Source: Bacillota bacterium LX-D (GTDB lineage Bacteria > Bacillota > DUOV01 > Zhaonellaceae). From it: DNA of 64,000 nucleotides. This document shows positions 37,026-46,437 of the stretch, in pieces; position 1 is the first letter of the stretch; each line of letters opens with the position of its first letter. Location of the stretch: positions 62,001 through 126,000 of the forward strand of contig JAVLUO010000004.1 of NCBI GenBank assembly GCA_031628995.1, given 5' to 3'. The notes beneath the pieces were generated by a model that was not told the origin of the DNA, searched no databases, and saw only the letters and a list, made by a program, of their open reading frames with translations. The translations under genes and the position numbers were made by a program.

Positions 37026-38279
37026 ATGGGCAAAAGAATTATATTTCATATTGATGTCAATTCCGCTTACCTTTCATGGGAGGCAATATGCCGGTTGCAG
37101 CGTGGGGACTCCATTGATTTACGTGAAATTCCATCTGCCGTAGGTGGAGATCCTAGTACAAGGCATGGGATTATACTGGCCAAATCTATTCCAGCTAAAA
37201 AATATAAGATACAAACGGGGGAAACGTTATTTTCAGCAAAAATGAAGTGCCCAGAACTTATAATTGTTCCACCAAATTACGAATTATACATGAAATGTAG
37301 TTTGGCAATGTTAGAAATACTTAAAGAATATTCTCCCTGTATTCAAAGATTTTCTATTGATGAATGTTTCTTAGACTATACCAACATGGAAAATCACTTT
37401 GGGGAACCAATAAAAGCGGCTCATAAAATTAAAGATAGGATAAAAAAAGAATTAGGTTTTACTGTTAATATTGGAATCTCAACCAACAAACTCTTAGCTA
37501 AGATGGCTTCGGAACTTGAAAAGCCAGATAAGGTACATACGATTTTTCCTGAAGAAATCAGCGAAAAAATGTGGACTTTACCCGTTGGCGATTTATTTAT
37601 GGTTGGAAGAGCAACATTAGCAAAGTTACAAAATTACGCCATTTGTACAATTGGTGACTTAGCAAAAACAGACCCTCAATTTCTCAAACGTTTATTAAAG
37701 AGTCATGGCATATTAATTTGGAATTATGCCAATGGATATGATAATACTCCAGTTAAGGATAATGCCACAATACCAATTAAGGGTATTGGTAATTCTACTA
37801 CTACTGCTTTTGATGTAGATAATTTGAGGGAAGCAAAGATGGTTTTATTATCTTTAGTTGAGACAGTAGCTGCTAGGCTGCGGCAAAACAACTATTCTAC
37901 CCAATTAATTTCCGTAAGTTTTAGAACAAATGAGTTTTTTAGCTATGGACATCAAAGAAAATTACATACAACTACTAATTCTACTAATCAGATATATCAG
38001 ATCGTATGCCAATTGTTTAAAGAAATATGGCAAGGACAGCCAATTCGGCATTTGGGAGTTCGAGTGGGAGAATTATGTAGTAATGACTTTGAGCAAATTG
38101 CCTTATTTGCAGGTAATTTGGAAAAGGAACGCAGTCTGGATAAGGCTATTGATAAAATTCGTGCCAAATATGGGTCAAAAGCCCTATTCCGTTCAACCTT
38201 TTTACAGAGTGGTATTAAAGAAATAGCAGGGGGTGTTATTCAGGAAGAAGATTACCCAATGATGTCTAGCTTGTTATAA
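37026..38279 (+). CDS. dinB: Y-family DNA polymerase (DinB/UvrX type)
   Basis: A 417-residue translesion polymerase. Metal-binding acids are in FHIDVNSAYLSWE and FSIDECFLDYT; the helix-hairpin-helix lies at LPVGDLFMVGRATLAKLQNY, and the little-finger domain completes the C-terminus. Insert features (AVGGDPSTRHGIILAKS) suit the Firmicute UvrX/YqjW branch rather than the classical DinB branch. An SOS box upstream predicts DNA-damage induction. GGAAGTGG precedes the ATG. Confidence 0.92.
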   Translation: MGKRIIFHIDVNSAYLSWEAICRLQRGDSIDLREIPSAVGGDPSTRHGIILAKSIPAKKYKIQTGETLFSAKMKCPELIIVPPNYELYMKCSLAMLEILKEYSPCIQRFSIDECFLDYTNMENHFGEPIKAAHKIKDRIKKELGFTVNIGISTNKLLAKMASELEKPDKVHTIFPEEISEKMWTLPVGDLFMVGRATLAKLQNYAICTIGDLAKTDPQFLKRLLKSHGILIWNYANGYDNTPVKDNATIPIKGIGNSTTTAFDVDNLREAKMVLLSLVETVAARLRQNNYSTQLISVSFRTNEFFSYGHQRKLHTTTNSTNQIYQIVCQLFKEIWQGQPIRHLGVRVGELCSNDFEQIALFAGNLEKERSLDKAIDKIRAKYGSKALFRSTFLQSGIKEIAGGVIQEEDYPMMSSLL

Positions 38280-38300
38280 ATTTAAAGTGGGTGTGCTTAA

Positions 38301-38564
38301 GTGAAAGTAGTCATGCGGCCAATAGAAATGCTAGCTTGGTTCACAGAGGAAGGGATTCTAAAGCCCTTAAAATGTAAATTTATTTTGAAAGATAAATCAG
38401 TTTGTATTGTTAAAATTGATAAAATTATAACTAGAACTGAAGAAAAACTAGCTGGTAATAAAATGATAATATATAGATGCCAAAGTGAATTTAACGGAAT
38501 TATGCGGACATTTGAGTTGAAATATGAAAATAGTACTTGTAAATGGTTTCTTTATAAGATATAG
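38301..38564 (+). CDS. Small partner protein of the SOS polymerase
   Basis: An 87-residue protein of unknown function (RPIEMLAWFTEEGILKPLKC; MIIYRCQSEFNGIMRTFELK). It begins with GTG 21 bp behind the polymerase stop, after AAAGTGGGTGTG. Small genes in this position are common behind Firmicute Y-family polymerases and are co-induced. A terminator follows. Confidence 0.7.
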   Translation: MKVVMRPIEMLAWFTEEGILKPLKCKFILKDKSVCIVKIDKIITRTEEKLAGNKMIIYRCQSEFNGIMRTFELKYENSTCKWFLYKI

Positions 38565-38591
38565 ATGCAGCATTTTCTAAATATTAAAGAA

Positions 38592-38620
38592 AAGCCTTGA
38601 CTGTGTCAAGGCTTCTAATT
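38592..38620 (+). terminator. Terminator of the SOS operon
   Basis: AAGCCTTGAC pairs with GTCAAGGCTT around TGT, followed by CTAATTTT. Confidence 0.85.
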
Positions 38621-38626
38621 TTGGTG

Positions 38627-38845
38627 GTGCGCCCGGCATAGGCGCTTGCTTGTCGGTGAAAGTCCCATACGGGGGTTGATAGTGCCAACCGTTAACCTAA
38701 GACAAGGTGTCCATCGTGAGGGTAGTAAAAATAAAGAGTGGGGATAATTACCCACTCTCTACCGGCAGAACTTCACCGGACGCTCGGGTTGTTCTCCAAC
38801 ATCGCCCTATCTTCCCGGTGAATAAGAGCCGGTTATAGTCTAACC
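38627..38845 (+). mobile_element. Group II intron 5' fragment C
   Basis: Starts GTGCGCCCGGCATAGGCGC seven bases after the T-run of the SOS operon terminator. About 90 nt are shared with fragment D at 63663 (GTCGGTGAAAGTCC; ATACGGGGGTTGATAGTGCC). The rest diverges and holds AGAGTGGG/CCCACTCT and other hairpins of unknown origin. Domain V, domain VI and the maturase ORF are absent. Nothing further was seen up to the chemoreceptor gene at 38979. Confidence 0.7.
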
Positions 38846-38978
38846 TATTGTCGTAATATAAAACTAGGTGTAGAAATGTGGCCGGAATATTTTATATTAA
38901 AATTTTAAACTGTGAAAAACCATTTACACGAAATTATGCATACTCCCAATTATTCAGCTCCTACTCGATTCCAAAATT

Positions 38979-40250
38979 CTATATTTTAAACATTTGTATA
39001 AGTTTAGTTAATTGTGAACAATCTTGTTCGTTTTCCATGACTTTGTTTTTGATTTCGTCTGTTTTTTCTGCTGTTACGGCTGAACGACTGACAATGTCTT
39101 GGGTGGCGGAGGCCCCATTGCTTACAGTAACAGTAATTTCATCAATTGCTCTAGTAATGCCTTGAATAGACGAGGTTAGTTTTTCAGCTGTAGTACTAAA
39201 CTCAGCAACTAGATCATCTATAAAAGATGCATCCTTGTTATAATCTTCCGCTGTTTTAATCATCATGTCATAATCGTTAATTACCTGAGTGTCCATGAAT
39301 TGGAGCATTTTATCAGAATTTTCTGTAAGGTGTTCCACAGAGGAAATAACCGTTTGTATGACTTTTTGTATTTCCGACACCGTATCAGTTGATTCCTCTG
39401 CTAATTTTCTAACTTCATCTGCTACAACTGCGAAACCGCGGCCTGCTTCTCCAGCTCGAGCTGCTTCAATAGCTGCGTTTAAAGCTAAAAGATTAGTTTG
39501 AGAAGCAATTTTTAAAATAGAGTCTGATAAGGTTCTAATTTGTTCGACGCTTTTAGCCTCGTTAATAGATTTTTCCATATTCATTTTTGTGTCTTCATAG
39601 ACTTTTAAGGCTGAGTTTCTTGAAGCAGTGACGGTAGTTTTTAGTTCGCTGGCTCGCCTGCTGATTTCGTTTGCTGAGGAGGCTCCTTCTTGGGCTCTGG
39701 AGGTAATTGAATCGGCAGCTTGGGAAATTTCTACAGAGGTTGCATTTATTTCTTGTGTAGATGCCGCAGTTTCTTCCATGCCGGCAGATAACTCCTGAAT
39801 GGCATAAGAATCACTATCCGCTTGTTTGTTTAGTTCGTTAGCTAAATCAGTTATCTGAACAACACTTTCATGAATACTTTTGACAGTCTTTTTTAACTGG
39901 GAAACAATTTTACGTATGGTTTTTCTTGCTTTTGCCTCATGATAAACAATTCGACTAAATTCATCTTGTTCACTGATGAATTTATCATAGTTATAGGTTG
40001 GGTCAAATGATAAATCCATAGCAGCTGTTTTTTCAATAAAATTGACTGCAATTTGAACACGATGATTAATATTAAGAATGATCGCAATCCCTAAAAATAG
40101 AAATATAAGTAGGCATATTGTTAAAGTAGTAAATATTAAGCCAGTTGAGGCATTGAAAAATAGTAATATAAGCAACAAAATTACAGTTAGCACAGGCACC
40201 AGCAAAAGCAGATAGAGCTTTGTCTTAAGTTTAATATTATTAAAGTTCAT
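38979..40250 (-). CDS. Methyl-accepting chemotaxis protein
   Basis: A 423-residue chemoreceptor. Two adjacent membrane segments ([39 protein letters not shown]) leave almost no periplasmic domain, so it should sense an internal or membrane signal. The signalling tip [20 protein letters not shown] and [18 protein letters not shown] are canonical. The ATG at 40250 follows GGGGGGA; an in-frame ATG at 40271 lies ahead of it. No other chemotaxis genes are near. Confidence 0.92.
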   Translation of the reverse strand: MNFNNIKLKTKLYLLLLVPVLTVILLLILLFFNASTGLIFTTLTICLLIFLFLGIAIILNINHRVQIAVNFIEKTAAMDLSFDPTYNYDKFISEQDEFSRIVYHEAKARKTIRKIVSQLKKTVKSIHESVVQITDLANELNKQADSDSYAIQELSAGMEETAASTQEINATSVEISQAADSITSRAQEGASSANEISRRASELKTTVTASRNSALKVYEDTKMNMEKSINEAKSVEQIRTLSDSILKIASQTNLLALNAAIEAARAGEAGRGFAVVADEVRKLAEESTDTVSEIQKVIQTVISSVEHLTENSDKMLQFMDTQVINDYDMMIKTAEDYNKDASFIDDLVAEFSTTAEKLTSSIQGITRAIDEITVTVSNGASATQDIVSRSAVTAEKTDEIKNKVMENEQDCSQLTKLIQMFKI

Positions 40251-40634
40251 ATTAATCCCCCCCAAGTTCAAAATCTCTGAAATAATTAATATTACTAAAA
40301 TTGCTAAAACACCTCAAGTTTCTATTTCTTCCCCCCTTTAGATACAGTTAAAATTATTTCGATAGCTCACAAAAAGCATAAGCAATAAATTGTCATAATG
40401 TTTGAAAAAGTGTTAAATTTAATTATAGAAAATTTATTAATTAGTTATTTTAAAATTTTATTGGGTTTAAAAGTTGGTAATTAATTTATAAAATTTGCTT
40501 TTTGTGATGTTATTACTTAAATTTTATTTCGCCAAAATTTTGGTAAATACCTGCATAATACACATAAATAAGAAATTTTCAAGGGGAAATAATTGGATAG
40601 ATTAAAAGTTAATTTTAGTTACGTATGTTATTCT

Positions 40635-40723
40635 GCGGTTGAAAGCCGCTTTTAACTTCGAGTATACTCGAAGGTGAAAGATTGGAACTGAAAACACAAA
40701 TAAGCTAATGGAATCCGTTAACA
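40635..40723 (+). promoter_or_regulatory. Structured leader candidate upstream of larC
   Basis: Three hairpins in series: GCGG-TTGAAAG-CCGC (40635-40649); the perfect 18-nt palindrome CTTCGAGTATACTCGAAG (40656-40673); and TAATGG-AAT-CCGTTA (40706-40720). They lie 60-150 bases before larC in a 530-bp gap that is otherwise A/T-rich. I could not fit a known riboswitch class. Confidence 0.4.
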
Positions 40724-40782
40724 AATGGAAGTCTAGTATTTTAGGCCAATATAAAAATTAATGCACATTGGAGAGATAAAAT

Positions 40783-41967
40783 TTGAAGGTATTATACTAC
40801 GATTGCTTTTGCGGAATAAGCGGAGATATGAATCTGGGAGCTTTAATTGACCTAGGTGTAGATCAGGAATATCTACTAAAAGAGCTTTCAAAACTAGGAT
40901 TGGATGATGAATATGAAATAAAAATTACTAAAGATATAAAAAAGGGCATAAGTGGAACAAAAGTTAATGTTATTTTAAATAATCAAAATAAGACTCATAA
41001 TCATCATAGTCATAGAAATTTAGAGGACATCGTAAAGATAATAAATGAAAGCAATCTACATAACAATGTTAAAAAATTAAGTTTAGATATATTTTTGAAA
41101 TTAGCGCAGGCCGAGGCGAAGGTCCATGGAAAGCCAGTATCCCAAGTGTATTTTCATGAGGTTGGTGCCATCGATTCAATTGTAGATATTGTAGGGGCTG
41201 CCATAGGGTTAGATTACCTAAAGGTTGATAAAATTGTGGCATCTCCCGTTCAAGTAGGGGGAGGCTTTATAAAATGTGCCCATGGTATATTACCTGTTCC
41301 TGCCCCTGCAACTGTTGAATTATTAAAGAATATTCCGATTAAATCAGGAATAGTACCTTTTGAAACTACTACACCTACGGGAGCAGCAATTCTAGCAGCT
41401 AACGTGGATGAGTTTACTGATAAAATAAGTTTTTTAATTGAAAAGATTGGTTATGGCGTAGGAAATAGAGATTTGAATATTCCAAATGTATTAAGGGTTT
41501 TTTTGGGAAATGAAGAACAATATGAAGCAAAAGAAGATCAATATATTTTAGAAACAAATATAGATGATATGAATCCGGAACTCTACAGCTATATTGAGGA
41601 AAAGCTATTTGAAAGTGGGGCTTTAGACGTATATAGAACAACTATATTAATGAAAAAAGGGAGGTCTGCAACTAAACTAAGCGTATTGGTAAATAAAGAG
41701 AAAGAAAAAGCCGTACAAGAAGTAATTTTTGAAGAAACTACTTCCATAGGCATTAGAAAATATAAGGTTGAAAAAATTATGCTACAGAGGGATTTTACGA
41801 AAATAAACACACAGTTCGGAGATGTGACTGTAAAAAATTCTTATTACCAAGGTAAGCTGATTAAAAAGAAGCCTGAGTACGAGGATTGCAAAAAAATAGC
41901 TAAAGAAAAAGATCTGCCTATTGCTAAGGTTTATAATGTAATAAATGAGATTATAAATAAACAATAA
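40783..41967 (+). CDS. larC: Nickel-pincer cofactor biosynthesis protein LarC
   Basis: A 394-residue LarC/DUF111 protein that inserts nickel into the pyridinium-3,5-bisthiocarboxylic acid mononucleotide, completing the cofactor of lactate racemase and related isomerases. YYDCFCGISGDMNLGALIDLG is the family N-terminus; FHEVGAIDSIVDIVGAAIGLD and METNIDDMNPEL-like ETNIDDMNPELYSYIEE follow. A His-rich loop (HNHHSHRN) lies near residue 70. It is one continuous frame; in Lactobacillus plantarum LarC needs a programmed frameshift. Start is TTG behind GGAGAG. Confidence 0.93.
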   Translation: MKVLYYDCFCGISGDMNLGALIDLGVDQEYLLKELSKLGLDDEYEIKITKDIKKGISGTKVNVILNNQNKTHNHHSHRNLEDIVKIINESNLHNNVKKLSLDIFLKLAQAEAKVHGKPVSQVYFHEVGAIDSIVDIVGAAIGLDYLKVDKIVASPVQVGGGFIKCAHGILPVPAPATVELLKNIPIKSGIVPFETTTPTGAAILAANVDEFTDKISFLIEKIGYGVGNRDLNIPNVLRVFLGNEEQYEAKEDQYILETNIDDMNPELYSYIEEKLFESGALDVYRTTILMKKGRSATKLSVLVNKEKEKAVQEVIFEETTSIGIRKYKVEKIMLQRDFTKINTQFGDVTVKNSYYQGKLIKKKPEYEDCKKIAKEKDLPIAKVYNVINEIINKQ

Positions 41968-41988
41968 CAGTAGTTATAGGAGAACTAT

Positions 41989-42735
41989 ATGGATAAAAAT
42001 CAAATGCAGAAATTGCTTGAAACTGTAAAAAATGGTGAAATAGAAATTCAAGAAGCCATGAGGATGATTAAAGATTTATCATTTAGTGATTTAGGGTTTG
42101 CTAAGATTGATAACCATAGAGAAATAAGGGTGGGATACCCTGAGGTAATTTATTGTGAAGGGAAAACAGTAGAACAGGTAAAAGACATTATTGAATTTAT
42201 GCTTACAAAGGATATTAATATACTTGCTACCAGGGCTAGCAAAGAAATGTACAGTGCGGTAAAGGAAATATGTAGTTTTGCCAGATATAATCAACTTGGC
42301 CGAACAATAACTATTCGAAAAAAAGAAGGAAATCTAACAAATAGTTATATTGCTATAGTCTCAGCTGGGACTTCTGACTTACCAATAGTAGAGGAAGCGG
42401 CAGAAACCGCTATGATTTTCGATAATAGGGTAGAAAAAATTATCGATGTAGGAGTCGCAGGCATTCATAGGCTTTTTGCCAAAATAGATATTTTGAGAGG
42501 CGCCAAGGTTATCATTGTAGTTGCGGGAATGGAAGGGGCCCTGGCAAGTGTTATAGGGGGTCTTGTTGATAAGCCAATTATAGCGGTTCCTACTAGTGTT
42601 GGTTACGGAGCAAACTTTGGAGGTCTTTCAGCTCTTTTATCAATGTTAAATAGCTGTGCCAACGGTGTGAGTGTTGTTAATATTGATAATGGTTTTGGAG
42701 CTGCATATAATGCAAGTATCATTAATAAATTGTAG
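41989..42735 (+). CDS. larB: Nickel-pincer cofactor biosynthesis protein LarB
   Basis: A 248-residue LarB carboxylase/hydrolase. It acts on nicotinic acid adenine dinucleotide at the first step of the pincer-nucleotide pathway. The PurE/AIRC-like core is visible as SAGTSDLPIVEEAAETA, VIIVVAGMEGALASVIGG and AVPTSVGYGANFGGLSALL. AGGAG precedes the ATG, 22 bp behind larC. larE and a larA-type racemase are not in this window. Confidence 0.94.
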   Translation: MDKNQMQKLLETVKNGEIEIQEAMRMIKDLSFSDLGFAKIDNHREIRVGYPEVIYCEGKTVEQVKDIIEFMLTKDINILATRASKEMYSAVKEICSFARYNQLGRTITIRKKEGNLTNSYIAIVSAGTSDLPIVEEAAETAMIFDNRVEKIIDVGVAGIHRLFAKIDILRGAKVIIVVAGMEGALASVIGGLVDKPIIAVPTSVGYGANFGGLSALLSMLNSCANGVSVVNIDNGFGAAYNASIINKL

Positions 42736-42901
42736 AACAATCCTAATGTGCTTCGACTTATTTAGGTTTTCTTACATAGGTACCAAATGTTAAAAATTCT
42801 TGACATTGAAGGAAAAGTAAACTGTTGGCGTCGAAAAACTAAAAAGGAAGCTATAATGCAAAATATTGACTGAAGCTAGAACTTTAATTAGAGGTGATAT
42901 T

Positions 42902-43594
42902 TTGTACTGTATTAAATGTGGAGCACCAACTGAAAATGAGTACTGTACCAAATGTAATCCGGAAAATAGACAACAAAAGAAAAAAAATGTTTCTTCTGTT
43001 ATAGCTATTTCTTGTGCTTTACTTGTTGTAACATTTTTCATCTCATATTTTATGGGCAAGAGTGTGATGGAGCCTCTGCAAAGTAAGGCAGATAGTATTA
43101 TTGAAGTCAAAAAGGATGCTGACGTTGCTAGCAAGGCTCCAGACGTAACTACTGCAGAAACTACAGAGGAAGTTAAACCAGCCAGACCAGAAATCGTTAC
43201 TTATTCAACTTATACAAACGAGCGTTTTTCTTTTAGTATGGAATATCCCAGTCATTTTGAAACAGCTGAAGAGCCAGCAAATAATGATGGACGAATTTTT
43301 TATTCTCCTGACAAGAAAGCGAAAATGACCGTTTTTGCCTCTTATAACGCAGCAGATGAAACTCTTAGATCATTATATAATGATGAAATAGACAGCCATA
43401 GTAATGTAACTTACAAAGTAAAAAGAAGGGATTGGTTTGTAGTTTCAGGAATCGACGGAGAAACGATTTTCTATAAAAAAATAATGATGGAAGATGATGT
43501 TATTTACACTTTCCTACTCGAGTGCCCTCAAGACGAAAAAAGTTACTATGCCCCTATAATTGAGCATATTGTTAAGACCTTTAAAACCTATTAG
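42902..43594 (+). CDS. Zinc-ribbon membrane protein with extracytoplasmic domain
   Basis: About 230 residues. An N-terminal zinc ribbon (CIKCGAPTENEYCTKC) is followed by a membrane segment (VIAISCALLVVTFFISYFMG) and, after an acidic linker, a PsbP/DUF-like beta domain (FSFSMEYPSHFETAEE ... HIVKTFKTY). TTG at 42902 has AGAGGTGA at the right distance; the frame extends upstream to 42866 without such a site. The function is unknown. Confidence 0.65.
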   Translation: MYCIKCGAPTENEYCTKCNPENRQQKKKNVSSVIAISCALLVVTFFISYFMGKSVMEPLQSKADSIIEVKKDADVASKAPDVTTAETTEEVKPARPEIVTYSTYTNERFSFSMEYPSHFETAEEPANNDGRIFYSPDKKAKMTVFASYNAADETLRSLYNDEIDSHSNVTYKVKRRDWFVVSGIDGETIFYKKIMMEDDVIYTFLLECPQDEKSYYAPIIEHIVKTFKTY

Positions 43595-43728
43595 TAGCTA
43601 AAGCAGAAATTACCTATAATTTTCAAAAAGAAAACAGTAAACTCCCTTTTTAATACATATTTTGCAGACTATTTATTTTATAATTAATTAACAATTAGAG
43701 GGAAAATATGTAAAAGGGGGTACTGTTT

Positions 43729-44592
43729 TTGAAGAATATTAGTTTTTTAGTGTTGCTCTTTTTTTTATTTTGTGCATGTCCAGTTCACGCTGCTACTCAG
43801 CATGAATTGTCGTCATTTTCCACTCCTTTAGTTAGCAAAAATTCTAATCGCTTAACTAATATTCGCCTAGCCGCAAGAAAAATAGACGGATTTATTTTAC
43901 AACCTAATAAAATTTTTTCCTTTAATAAAATTGTAGGTCCTAGGACAGCTGGAAATGGTTATAAGCTGGCAGATATTTTTAGTGACGGCAAAGTTGTTAA
44001 AGGGATTGGGGGAGGCATTTGTCAGATCTCTTCTACTATTTATCAAAGTGCACTTTCAGCGAAATTAAAGATTATTGAAGTTCATCGCCACAGCAGAAGT
44101 GTAAAATATATTGGCAGAGGCCAAGATGCCACTGTAAGTTGGGGAACCTATGATTTAAAATTTCAGAATACAAAGAACGACCCAATTATGCTTAAAACCT
44201 ATATAAGCAATTCCAGTGTTACTGTTAAGGTTTTTCAACTTATTGAAGATAAAGAAGAACCTGTTAATATTTATATTAACAATCAAGTTGTTAAAGGTTA
44301 CATCATTAATGGTATTACCTACGCACCTTGTAAAATTTTCCACGGATATAATGGTTTATCGGTAGCTTGGGATGAAAAAACACAAAGCATTACCGTGAAA
44401 AATCAAGATAATGTAACTCTTAAGATTTTAGTTGGTAAAAATCTACTAGAGAAAAACGGTATAAGTGCTCAGCTGCCAGGGGGAGTAAAATATAAAGATA
44501 GAAAAATGATGGTTTCTATTAGACCTATTTTAGAATTATTTAAAATTAAACCTACCTGGCAATCAGGGGAACATTCATTGTGTTTTAAATAA
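43729..44592 (+). CDS. VanW-family exported protein
   Basis: 287 residues. A signal peptide (ISFLVLLFFLFCACPVHA) precedes the VanW-like domain, with NKIFSFNKIVGPRTAGNGYK and GIGGGICQISSTIYQSALSA as core motifs. The C-terminal 90 residues (VNIYINNQVVKGYIINGITY; GVKYKDRKMMVSIRPILELF) look like a copper-amine-oxidase-type wall-binding repeat. VanW proteins are cell-wall associated with unclear activity. Start is TTG after AAAGGGGGT. Paired with the next gene, a peptidoglycan carboxypeptidase. Confidence 0.85.
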   Translation: MKNISFLVLLFFLFCACPVHAATQHELSSFSTPLVSKNSNRLTNIRLAARKIDGFILQPNKIFSFNKIVGPRTAGNGYKLADIFSDGKVVKGIGGGICQISSTIYQSALSAKLKIIEVHRHSRSVKYIGRGQDATVSWGTYDLKFQNTKNDPIMLKTYISNSSVTVKVFQLIEDKEEPVNIYINNQVVKGYIINGITYAPCKIFHGYNGLSVAWDEKTQSITVKNQDNVTLKILVGKNLLEKNGISAQLPGGVKYKDRKMMVSIRPILELFKIKPTWQSGEHSLCFK

Positions 44593-44619
44593 CATGGCTA
44601 TAAATATTGGAGGGCTTGG

Positions 44620-45570
44620 ATGCTTAAAAAGATATTCATAATTTTAGTGCTTCTTTTTTCATTTGGGACTGGTTTTATTGCCAAGGCAAGTGAGTTGGAG
44701 ATTATAAAAGAATTAAATTTAGGCAAAGAAAAATTAAGCAATGTAAATCTATTGGAAAAAATTAGCACAGCTGCAATTACTGATGTTCCAAGTTTTAGTT
44801 ATACAGTTCATGCTGAAGGTGCGATTTTAATAAAAGATAATATAAGTAAAATTATGTTTAAAAAAAATATTCATCAAAGGTTTTTTCCAGCCAGTACTAC
44901 AAAAATTATGACAGCTTTATTAGCTGTTGAAAACTGTGATTTAAACGAAGTAGTTACTGTATCAAAAACTGCTTTAGATTCAGTTCCTGCTGGAAGTACT
45001 CGGGCAGGTGTTGAAGTTGGAGATATACTAACGGTAAAACAATTGCTTTATGGGATGCTGTTGCCTTCAGGAAATGATTGTGCTGCAGTTTTGGCAGAGC
45101 ATATTGCAGGCTCACAAGAAAAATTTGCCCTGATGATGAATAAGAAGGCCGCAGAGCTGGGCACAGAACAAACAAATTTTGTAAATCCTCATGGCTTTTT
45201 CAGTCCAAACCATTATACTACTCCTTATGATTTCGCAATCATTTGTCAAGAAGCTTTTAAACAAAGACAAATAAGGAATACTATTTCTACCCGTATCACG
45301 AAAGTTATCTATAAAAATAAGAACGGTCAAAAAGTGGTTAAAACATGGGTCAATAGTAATAGTCAACTTAAAGATGCCAACAGATTTACAGGTTTAGTGG
45401 GAGGGAAAACGGGATATACATCTGAAGCAGGCCACACACTTTGTACTTTAGGCCATTATAAAGGACATGATTATATTGTAGTAATATTTAAGGATGGGGC
45501 TCATGAAAGGTACAAAGATACTAAATCTTTACTCCTTAAGGCATTTAAACTATGTGATGCAAGTAATTAA
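44620..45570 (+). CDS. D-alanyl-D-alanine carboxypeptidase (DacF/PBP5 type)
   Basis: A 316-residue penicillin-binding protein that trims pentapeptides; in sporulating Firmicutes such enzymes act on vegetative wall or spore cortex. The active-site Ser and Lys are in PASTTKIMTA (SxxK), SGN is in PSGNDCA, and KTG is in GGKTGYTS. A signal peptide precedes them. It lacks the usual C-terminal domain and amphipathic anchor of PBP5, ending soon after the catalytic domain. Confidence 0.93.
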   Translation: MLKKIFIILVLLFSFGTGFIAKASELEIIKELNLGKEKLSNVNLLEKISTAAITDVPSFSYTVHAEGAILIKDNISKIMFKKNIHQRFFPASTTKIMTALLAVENCDLNEVVTVSKTALDSVPAGSTRAGVEVGDILTVKQLLYGMLLPSGNDCAAVLAEHIAGSQEKFALMMNKKAAELGTEQTNFVNPHGFFSPNHYTTPYDFAIICQEAFKQRQIRNTISTRITKVIYKNKNGQKVVKTWVNSNSQLKDANRFTGLVGGKTGYTSEAGHTLCTLGHYKGHDYIVVIFKDGAHERYKDTKSLLLKAFKLCDASN

Positions 45571-45586
45571 ATAGAAAGTAGAAAAA

Positions 45587-45617
45587 TTAAGGGCAGCGAT
45601 TAAGCTGCCCTAATTAT
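45587..45617. terminator. Bidirectional terminator between the carboxypeptidase gene and fdhD
   Basis: AATTAAGGGCAGC pairs with GCTGCCCTAATT around GATTAA. The distal part overlaps the end of fdhD. Confidence 0.75.
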
Positions 45618-46437
45618 TATTTACGATTCTCCAACCATTAGCATAAATATTCATGCGGTTGCCTCGAACAAAACCTATTAAAGTAATTCCCATTTTTTGT
45701 GCAAGTTCTATGGCAAGGCCTGTAGCAGCACTGCGGGAAATTAAAATTGGTATTCTTCTTTTGGCGCATTTAATCAGCATTTCTGAAGAAATGCGTCCGC
45801 TGGTTACAATGATTTTATCACCGTAACCTACCTCATTTAAAATACACTCTCCAAATAATTTATCCAAAGCATTGTGACGTCCAATATCCTCGTGGACGTA
45901 TAAAATTTTCGTGGTCGAAGCTAAGGTAGAGATATGTGCTGCGCCTGTTTCCTTAAAGGTCTGAGATTTTTGTTGCATTTCATTTACAAAATCATATACC
46001 TGCTGAGTGGAAATATAAATTTCAGTTGTAATAGGTTGGGACTCTAACCAGCTAAGATCTTGATTAAAGGTGGTTCCTTTTCCACAACCAGTTGTTAAAG
46101 TACGTTTGCCAATGGCTTTTTCTTGAAAAATTTTTGTAGCGAAAGGGAGGAGTACATTAAAATATCCTGTTTTTTGATCGTACTCAACCTTTTCGATACA
46201 CGATTTATCTATTATAAATCCTTCGGATTGTAAAAAACCAATGCCTAGATACTCTAAGTTTGCTGGTGAGCAAAGTAATGTTACTAGTTCTAATCCATTT
46301 ACATGAATGGTAAAGGGATATTCGTCTACGACAGTATCCTCTATTGTAAAACGCTCGTGTTTGATTATTTTTTCAATAGGTATCTTACTAGTGTGAGTTA
46401 ACATTTTGTCACCTTGCATTAAATTATTTTTTGACAT
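45610..46437 (-). CDS. fdhD: Formate dehydrogenase accessory sulfurtransferase FdhD
   Basis: A 275-residue protein that passes sulfur from a cysteine desulfurase to the Mo/W cofactor before insertion into formate dehydrogenase. TTGCGKGT carries the loop cysteine; one Cys is present where E. coli has a CxxC. LYVHEDIGRHNALDKLFG and SGRISSEMLIKCAKRRIP are family blocks. The start could be ATG 46404 (MLTHTSKI) instead; the longer form overlaps mobA by 19 bp. Last gene of the fdh operon. Confidence 0.93.
   Translation of the reverse strand: MSKNNLMQGDKMLTHTSKIPIEKIIKHERFTIEDTVVDEYPFTIHVNGLELVTLLCSPANLEYLGIGFLQSEGFIIDKSCIEKVEYDQKTGYFNVLLPFATKIFQEKAIGKRTLTTGCGKGTTFNQDLSWLESQPITTEIYISTQQVYDFVNEMQQKSQTFKETGAAHISTLASTTKILYVHEDIGRHNALDKLFGECILNEVGYGDKIIVTSGRISSEMLIKCAKRRIPILISRSAATGLAIELAQKMGITLIGFVRGNRMNIYANGWRIVNNN

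Noticed and set aside
40783-41967. Programmed frameshift in larC
   Set aside because: The gene is one continuous 394-codon frame; no shift is needed.
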